5,579 bases of DNA from Candidatus Aminicenantota bacterium (GTDB lineage Bacteria; Acidobacteriota; Aminicenantia; Aminicenantales; Aminicenantaceae), in assembly GCA_030627155.1 (NCBI GenBank), contig DAOUSP010000093.1:1-5579 (forward strand), read 5' to 3'. Below the pieces are notes generated by a model. The model was not told the DNA's origin, searched no databases, and worked only from the letters and a program-made list of their open reading frames with translations. Both the position numbers and the translations under genes were made by a program. The first letter of the stretch is position 1; each line of letters starts with the position of its first letter. This document shows, piece after piece, positions 1-3,519 of the stretch.

Positions 1-273
1 ATTGTTCCGGCAACAAGAAGGGTGTATGAAGAGATTCTCAAAAATGGCATTTTAGAGACTCTTTTCGGGAGTGGTGCTATTGTCAGTAATCCTGGATGTG
101 GAGGTTGTGCTGAAGGTCATATTGGCTTAACAGGCGAAGGGGAAGTTCAGATTTCAACTGGAAACAGGAATTTTTCAGGAAAGCAAGGAAAAGGGAAGAC
201 CTATCTGGCTAGCCCAGCGGTTGTGGCTGCATCTTGTGTAGCCGGGCATATTGCGAGCCCGGAGGATATATAA
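1..273 (+). CDS. leuC: Aconitase-family hydro-lyase large subunit (LeuC type), 3' end only
   Basis: The reading frame is open from the first base, so the gene begins outside the window; only the last 90 residues are seen, ending in TAA. The Met at position 22 is internal and not a start. In isopropylmalate dehydratase, homoaconitase and 2-methylmalate-type dehydratases the large subunit carries a [4Fe-4S] cluster and isomerises or hydrates a hydroxy-acid. Seen here are two cluster cysteines in NPGCGGC (visible residues 30-36), the following GH, the substrate-site stretch STGNRNFSGKQG (52-63) and the typical end TYLASPAVVAAS (67-78). The small subunit follows after one base, so the pair is co-translated. 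The family is certain; the substrate (isopropylmalate, homoaconitate or a relative) cannot be told from this end. The leu symbol is the most likely reading, not proved. Confidence 0.9.
   Translation: MVPATRRVYEEILKNGILETLFGSGAIVSNPGCGGCAEGHIGLTGEGEVQISTGNRNFSGKQGKGKTYLASPAVVAASCVAGHIASPEDI
261..265 (+). promoter_or_regulatory. Ribosome binding site of leuD
   Basis: GGAGG lies inside the last codons of the large-subunit gene, 9 bases before the ATG at 275. It decides the small-subunit start: a frame-compatible TTG at 251 would place the start upstream of this site and add eight residues (MRARRIYK) that are only translated leuC tail. Confidence 0.8.
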
Positions 274-274
274 A

Positions 275-820
275 ATGGAAAAGACTATAAGAGAAGGGAG
301 AGCATGGGTTCTTTTGGATGAAGATAATAGATTGATTGAAAATATTGACACGGACCAGATTTATCATAATGCATTTCTTCATATAACCAATACACAAAAG
401 ATGGGCCAATATGCATTTGGAAATTTGAAGGGTTGGGAAGATTTTCCAAAGAAATCCCGTCCTGGAGATATTATTTTGGCAGGGAGAAATTTTGGAGCTG
501 GCTCTTCCCGACAACAAGCTGTGGATTGCTTTATTGCCTTAGGTATAGGGCTGATTATGGCCCCTTCTTTTGGAGCGATTTATTTCCGGAACGCCGTAAA
601 TTCTGGATTTCCTGTGATTAAGTGCCCAGGCCTTGAAGAGCTTGTAAAAAAGAAAACCATTGTGAATGAAGATATGATTAGGGTCGATTTAAGAACAGGC
701 GAAGGGAGGAATCTCTTTAAAAACATAGCATTTGCCTTTGAGCCGATGAGTGGTGTGCAGTATGAGATTTTTCAATCAGGCACTTTGTTTCAATATGGAA
801 AAAAATTAAATCATGGGTAG
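275..820 (+). CDS. leuD: Aconitase-family hydro-lyase small subunit (LeuD type)
   Basis: This 181-residue protein is the swivel-domain partner of the large subunit just upstream; together they should dehydrate and rehydrate a 2- or 3-hydroxy-acid, as in the leucine pathway (isopropylmalate isomerase). Family marks are NIDTDQI (residues 23-29), the glycine-rich loop NFGAGSSRQQA (72-82) with the conserved SSR, and SFGAIYFRNAVNSGFPV (98-114). Two points differ from common LeuD: SSRQQA replaces the usual SSREHA, and the specificity loop after NIDTD reads FLHI (34-37) instead of the YLRT or YLVY types known in archaeal enzymes. Length is near that of short bacterial and archaeal LeuD. The ATG at 275 is chosen because GGAGG sits 9 bases upstream; leuC ends one base before. 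Homoaconitase or dimethylmalate/methylmalate dehydratase small subunits are the alternatives. Confidence 0.87.
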   Translation: MEKTIREGRAWVLLDEDNRLIENIDTDQIYHNAFLHITNTQKMGQYAFGNLKGWEDFPKKSRPGDIILAGRNFGAGSSRQQAVDCFIALGIGLIMAPSFGAIYFRNAVNSGFPVIKCPGLEELVKKKTIVNEDMIRVDLRTGEGRNLFKNIAFAFEPMSGVQYEIFQSGTLFQYGKKLNHG

Positions 821-826
821 TGAGCC

Positions 827-1528
827 ATGAAAATACTTGCTGTAGATACAACAACATTTGCAGGTTCAGCCGCTATCTTGGAAGACACAAAGCTACTTTC
901 TGAGGTTAACATAGAGTCTTCATTGTCTTTTTCTGAGAGGCTTCTTCCGTCCATTCATTGGATGTTGCAGGCCACTGAGTTAAAGCCAGGAGACATCGAT
1001 GGCTTTGCTGTTGCCGCAGGACCTGGCTCCTTTACAGGGATTCGAATCGGGATAAGCACTGTTAAGGCTTTTGCATATGGTTCACGGAAACCTGTTGTTG
1101 CAGTTTCCACACTTGAAGCCTTGACTTTAAAACTACGTCAGCCTCAAAAGCGGCTCATTTGCCCCCTTCTCGATGCAAAGAAGGGCGAGATTTATGCAGC
1201 TCTTTTTGAAGTGCGTGGAAATAAGCTGCAAGAGCTTATTCAACAAGCAGCATACAATCCCGATTATTTTTTATCTCTATTGCCAGCTCACAGAATTATT
1301 AATTTCATTGGCAACGGCATCAATCCATATAGAAATAAAATTTTTCAATATCTAAAAGATAAAGCAAGGCTCTCTACTCGAACCGTTTTCATCGCAAATG
1401 AGGTAGGCTTGTTAGCGTATGAATCATTCCGTAAGAAAAAAGGCATCAAGTTAAATGAAGTGACTCCTATTTACTTTAGAACATCTCAAGCGGAGGAAAA
1501 ACATAAGCAAAGCAAAACTTCCGCGTGA
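827..1528 (+). CDS. tsaB: tRNA threonylcarbamoyladenosine biosynthesis protein TsaB
   Basis: TsaB is the inactive ASKHA-fold partner of TsaD; with TsaE they transfer threonylcarbamoyl to A37 of ANN-decoding tRNAs (t6A) in the cytoplasm. The 233 residues show the family pattern throughout: MKILAVDTTT at the start, GPGSFTGIRIGIS (65-77), an STLEAL helix (94-99), LLDAKKGEIYAALF (114-127), IGNG (161-164) and a PIYFR box (214-218) with the usual QAEE after it. Length is normal for TsaB (about 220-240). The start is fixed by the MKILAVDT strand. The gene begins 6 bases after the leuD TAG with only a weak Shine-Dalgarno sequence, so translational coupling to leuD is likely. rimI follows directly, a common pairing; tsaD and tsaE are not in the window. 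The C-terminal EEKHKQSKTSA tail is encoded by DNA that may also carry the rimI ribosome site. Confidence 0.95.
   Translation: MKILAVDTTTFAGSAAILEDTKLLSEVNIESSLSFSERLLPSIHWMLQATELKPGDIDGFAVAAGPGSFTGIRIGISTVKAFAYGSRKPVVAVSTLEALTLKLRQPQKRLICPLLDAKKGEIYAALFEVRGNKLQELIQQAAYNPDYFLSLLPAHRIINFIGNGINPYRNKIFQYLKDKARLSTRTVFIANEVGLLAYESFRKKKGIKLNEVTPIYFRTSQAEEKHKQSKTSA
1492..1496 (+). promoter_or_regulatory. Candidate ribosome binding site of rimI, inside the tsaB 3' end
   Basis: GGAGG is the only strong Shine-Dalgarno sequence ahead of rimI. It stands 6 bases before an in-frame ATA (1503), but 42 bases before the TTG at 1539 and 51 before the ATG at 1548, neither of which has a properly spaced site. 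It may serve a non-standard ATA start or simply reflect GAG-GAA codons of tsaB. Confidence 0.4.
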
Positions 1529-1538
1529 TTCCTTTTGT

Positions 1539-1979
1539 TTGAGAAGGATGGAAGAAAAAGACCTGCCTTTTGTTTTAGAAATCGAGCGCCTATCTTTTTC
1601 AATATCCTGGCCTGAAACTTCCTTTAAAGGGGAAATTGAAAATTATCCGATATCGAATCCATATGTAATTATTTACAAGCCTCAGAATAAGGTGATTGGC
1701 CATATAATATATTGGCGAGTTCAAAGTGAAGTGCAGATAAGCAATGTGGCTATCCATCCAGATTTTAGAAGAATGGGAATAGGCAGGAGTGTATTGGAGG
1801 AAGTGCTTTCGCATGTCAAAAAGCAGGGAGTTCAGTTTGTAGTTCTTGAAGTAAGGCCTTCTAATTTTGTTGCCCGTTCTCTTTATAATAAGCTCGGCTT
1901 CAAAGTCATTGGAATACGGAAAGATTACTATCATCAGCCGAATGAGGATGCCTTGGTTATGGGAAAAAACTTAGTTTAA
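1539..1979 (+). CDS. rimI: Ribosomal-protein-alanine N-acetyltransferase RimI (GNAT)
   Basis: A GNAT-fold enzyme that uses acetyl-CoA to acetylate protein N-termini, classically Ala1 of ribosomal protein S18. From the TTG at 1539 it has 146 residues, near the usual size. Visible motifs are DLPFVLEIERLSF (8-20), the S-WPETSF loop (24-29), NVAIHPDFRRMGIG (69-82) with the acetyl-CoA pyrophosphate loop RRMGIG, LEVRPSN (103-109), LYNKLGF (115-121) and a YYHQPNEDALVM end (130-141). Glu104 and Tyr116 match the Glu103 general base and Tyr115 general acid described for enteric RimI. The start is uncertain: TTG 1539 and ATG 1548 lack a spaced ribosome site, and the ATG would cut into the first strand; an in-frame ATA at 1503 with GGAGG upstream would add 12 residues (SFCLRRM reads as the first beta strand). 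It follows tsaB closely, and its stop overlaps that of truA. Confidence 0.92.
   Translation: MRRMEEKDLPFVLEIERLSFSISWPETSFKGEIENYPISNPYVIIYKPQNKVIGHIIYWRVQSEVQISNVAIHPDFRRMGIGRSVLEEVLSHVKKQGVQFVVLEVRPSNFVARSLYNKLGFKVIGIRKDYYHQPNEDALVMGKNLV
1976..1979. other. Shared TTAA: overlapping stop codons of convergent rimI and truA
   Basis: rimI ends with TAA at 1977-1979 on the plus strand, and truA ends with TAA read from 1978 back to 1976 on the minus strand. The palindrome TTAA therefore provides both stops. There is no room for an intergenic terminator, so transcripts from each side must run into the other gene unless they stop inside coding sequence. Confidence 0.9.
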
Positions 1980-2704
1980 TATTTCACTTTTAAAAGACAT
2001 AAGCCATGAGCTGGAGCTGTTGGGCTTAGAAGTATTCTCTTCTTGTCTTTAAATAATTCTTCAATTTTTTCAGGTTCCATACGTCCTTTCCCAATTTCAA
2101 GTAGAGTGCCAACCATTGTACGAACCATATATCTTAAGAAGCCATTGGCTTCTACAGTATAAATGATCTCATGACCGCTTTCATGAATCTCGGAGCGCAG
2201 GACTCTTCGTATAGGATATAAAAGCCTGTTAGATGAAAATGGAGTAAAGTCTGCTTCCCTGATAAAGAATGGAGCGGCTTTTTTCATTGAAGGAATATCA
2301 AGGGGAAAAGGTACATGAAGAACATATCTCATCTTAAAAGGGCTGATATTTGGAGAATTGTGGATTCTGTACATGTAAATTTTTGATTTTGCCATTTTTC
2401 TTGCATGAAAATGAATGTCTACCTCTTTAAGAGAAACAATCCTTATGCTCTTGGGAAGATTGGCATTAAGGGCAGTCAAAAGACTTCCTTTAGAAAGATT
2501 TAAATCTGCTTTAAAGTGTGCTACCTGTCCGCATGCGTGAACACCTGCATCTGTTCTTCCTGCCCCAATCACAGGGATGTGTTTACCTGCGATTTTTTCT
2601 AATGCCTTTTCAATGAGTCCTTGAATAGTTTTTTTATCTGGCTGTTGCTGCCATCCGTGATAGTCTGTGCCATCGTAGCTGATGACGAGTTTGTAGTTTT
2701 GCAT
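1976..2704 (-). CDS. truA: tRNA pseudouridine synthase A (positions 38-40)
   Basis: TruA converts uridines 38, 39 and 40 in the tRNA anticodon stem-loop to pseudouridine. The 242 residues span the whole family pattern: YDGTDYHGWQQQP (10-22), TIQGLIEKAL (26-35), the catalytic GAGRTDAGVHA (47-57) with Asp52 as nucleophile (Asp60 in E. coli), AHFKAD, LNANLPKSIRI (79-89), FHARKMAKSKIYMYRI (99-114), DFTPFSS (152-158), ANGFLRYMVRTMVGTLLEIG (186-205) and the closing APAHGLCL box (230-237). No key residue is missing. The ATG at 2704 gives the canonical N-terminus; AAGG lies 10 bases upstream. The LOG-like gene lies upstream on the same strand, 79 bases away. It converges on rimI with a 4-base overlap. 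Confidence 0.96.
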   Translation of the reverse strand: MQNYKLVISYDGTDYHGWQQQPDKKTIQGLIEKALEKIAGKHIPVIGAGRTDAGVHACGQVAHFKADLNLSKGSLLTALNANLPKSIRIVSLKEVDIHFHARKMAKSKIYMYRIHNSPNISPFKMRYVLHVPFPLDIPSMKKAAPFFIREADFTPFSSNRLLYPIRRVLRSEIHESGHEIIYTVEANGFLRYMVRTMVGTLLEIGKGRMEPEKIEELFKDKKRILLSPTAPAHGLCLLKVKY

Positions 2705-2749
2705 TTGTGTAATGCCTTATATATTTATTGTTTCGGGTTATTCATCTGA

Positions 2750-2755
2750 ATTATA
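2750..2755 (-). promoter_or_regulatory. Possible -10 element upstream of truA
   Basis: A perfect TATAAT on the minus strand lies about 45 bases before the truA ATG, in the 79-bp gap after the LOG-like gene. No good -35 is found: TTTATT at 16 bases is weak, and TTGTCT is only 12 bases away. It suggests truA may have its own start of transcription, but the region is AT-rich and a chance match is likely enough. Confidence 0.3.
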
Positions 2756-2783
2756 AAACGATAAGAAAGACAATAAACCTGAA

Positions 2784-3260
2784 TTATTCAGTATCAAGAG
2801 GATAAAATTCTTTCCAAGCAAGTTCGAAAGCTTCTTTTGCTGTTTCTGCTTTAATAACACCTGGAATATCCCAAGTCCTTAATCCTATGATTTTTTTCCT
2901 GTAAATAGTTCCATATGCGATTTCACTGAGGGTTCCAAACTCTCCATCTATAGCGATTAAGACATCAGAATTCATAGCCACAAGAGAGTTCCGGCTGTAT
3001 CCTAATCCAGTTGCGATAGCAATATCTATGTATGGGTTGGCTTCCTTAAAGGAATTCCCAGGAAGAATTCCAATGGTCAATCCCCTTGACTGCTTGGCGC
3101 CGCGTGCTGCTGCCTCCATCACGCCCCCCAGCCCTCCACATATAAGAATCGCTCCTTTTTCTCCGATTAGCTGACCGATTTTGAAAGCATCGCCTTTTGA
3201 TTTCGCATCGGGCTTAGCTCCTCCTATGACACCGATCCTTAATTTGTCTTTTAATAGCAT
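2784..3260 (-). CDS. LOG/SLOG Rossmann-fold protein, TIGR00725-like
   Basis: A 158-residue cytoplasmic protein of the LOG (lysine decarboxylase-like) superfamily. Order of marks: IGVIGGAKP (9-17) as first strand and nucleotide loop, ICGGLGGVMEAAARGA (40-55), GILPG (64-68), GYSRNSLVAMNSDVLIAIDG (87-106), then EFGTLSEIA (107-115). LOG enzymes that release cytokinin bases from riboside 5'-monophosphates use PGGxGTxxE and an Arg ahead of it. Here the Arg (Arg90) and Glu (Glu113) can be aligned but PGG is replaced by DGE, as I recall for the TIGR00725 subgroup, whose role is not established; a nucleotide or cofactor ligand is inferred only from the fold. The ATG at 3260 has GAAAGG (3275-3270) 9 bases upstream. 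Its leader is a tandem duplication. truA lies downstream on the same strand after 79 bases, a loose pairing with no evident functional link. Confidence 0.85.
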   Translation of the reverse strand: MLLKDKLRIGVIGGAKPDAKSKGDAFKIGQLIGEKGAILICGGLGGVMEAAARGAKQSRGLTIGILPGNSFKEANPYIDIAIATGLGYSRNSLVAMNSDVLIAIDGEFGTLSEIAYGTIYRKKIIGLRTWDIPGVIKAETAKEAFELAWKEFYPLDTE

Positions 3261-3266
3261 GAAATT

Positions 3267-3309
3267 TTGCCTTTCTTTTTATCTAAATTTACCTTTCTTT
3301 TATCTAAAT
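3267..3309 (-). repeat. Tandem duplication of the LOG-gene leader, with two GAAAGG sites
   Basis: Two adjacent copies, 21 bp (3309-3289) and 22 bp (3288-3267) on the minus strand, share ATTTAGATAAAA then GAAAGG then an AA end. They differ by one extra A and one T/C change. The proximal GAAAGG is well placed 9 bases before the ATG at 3260; the distal one lies about 31 bases away and cannot serve that start. The high identity suggests a recent slippage or unequal duplication, or two copies of a protein or RNA site. Confidence 0.75.
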
Positions 3310-3370
3310 AGGATTTAAGATATTATCTAATTAACACATGAGGGATATTATTTCAAATGCCGAGGACAGT

Positions 3371-3412
3371 AAGGAGTAAGGAGTAAGGAGTGAGGAGTTA
3401 GTAGTTAGGAGT
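3371..3412 (+). repeat. Heptanucleotide tandem repeat (AAGGAGT), six units
   Basis: Six 7-bp units in strict register: AAGGAGT three times (3371-3391), then GAGGAGT, TAGTAGT and TAGGAGT (3392-3412). A further degenerate GGACAGT (3364-3370) may be a seventh. The upstream units are perfect and the downstream ones decay. It lies in the divergent intergenic region, about 110 bases before the lipoprotein gene. Short heptad arrays like this arise by replication slippage; unit number may vary between strains. Confidence 0.85.
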
Positions 3413-3442
3413 GGAGAGAGAAAAGTGAGGGGGAGGAGGGAA
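3413..3442 (+). other. Polypurine, G-rich tract with closely spaced G runs
   Basis: Directly after the heptad array, 29 of 30 bases are purines (only T3426 breaks it). The section 3429-3440 reads GGGGGAGGAGGG, giving four GG runs with one-base loops, enough on paper for a two-layer G-quadruplex; a long purine strand could also form triplex DNA. It also contains AGGAGG (3434-3439), a full anti-Shine-Dalgarno match. Any structural role is inference. Confidence 0.5.
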
Positions 3443-3446
3443 TGAA

Positions 3447-3491
3447 ATGTGCATGATTTTGGGTAAAATGTTGAATCGATGCTTTAAATGA
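3447..3491 (+). CDS. Candidate 14-codon leader peptide
   Basis: ATG at 3447 opens a 14-residue frame, MCMILGKMLNRCFK, ended by TGA at 3489-3491. AGGAGG at 3434-3439 lies 7 bases before it, a better ribosome site than most real genes here have. It ends 28 bases before the ATG of the lipoprotein enzyme, the place expected for a regulatory leader peptide. Against it: the upstream DNA is a purine repeat in which AGGAGG could occur by chance, the peptide shows no run of one amino acid, and no attenuator hairpin was found. It also overlaps the candidate promoter at 3471-3499; both cannot act in the same transcript. Confidence 0.3.
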   Translation: MCMILGKMLNRCFK

Positions 3492-3499
3492 ATTAAAAT
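3471..3499 (+). promoter_or_regulatory. Candidate sigma70-type promoter of the lipoprotein enzyme
   Basis: TTGAAT (3471-3476, four of six matches to TTGACA), a 17-base spacer, and TAAAAT (3494-3499, five of six matches to TATAAT). Transcription would begin near 3506, leaving a leader of only about 14 bases that just includes the TGGAG ribosome site at 3507-3511. The very short leader counts against it; the ideal spacing counts for it. Confidence 0.35.
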
Positions 3500-3519
3500 G
3501 CCTCAATGGAGTTCACGTT

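Noticed and set aside
22..273. Reading the first gene as an 83-residue protein starting at ATG 22
   Set aside because: The frame is open to the window edge, and the residues before the Met fit the large-subunit sequence, so it is a truncated long gene.
251..274. Longer LeuD starting at TTG 251
   Set aside because: The extra residues are translated from the leuC tail, and the ribosome site GGAGG at 261-265 points to the ATG at 275.
2747..2787. Direct repeat CTGAATTAT at 2747-2755 and 2779-2787
   Set aside because: Nine bases in AT-rich DNA within 40 bases, with no symmetry to the genes; likely chance.
2779..2791. Perfect inverted repeat CTGAAT-T-ATTCAG at the 3' end of the LOG-like gene
   Set aside because: The loop is too small for a stable hairpin, no T run follows on the minus strand, and it covers the stop codon, so it is not a convincing terminator.
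3322..3357. Possible minus-strand promoter for the LOG-like gene (TTGAAA with AT-rich -10 candidates such as GATAAT)
   Set aside because: The spacer is 23 bases to the good -10, and the -10 at 16 bases (TTAATT) matches at only three positions. Not strong enough to list.
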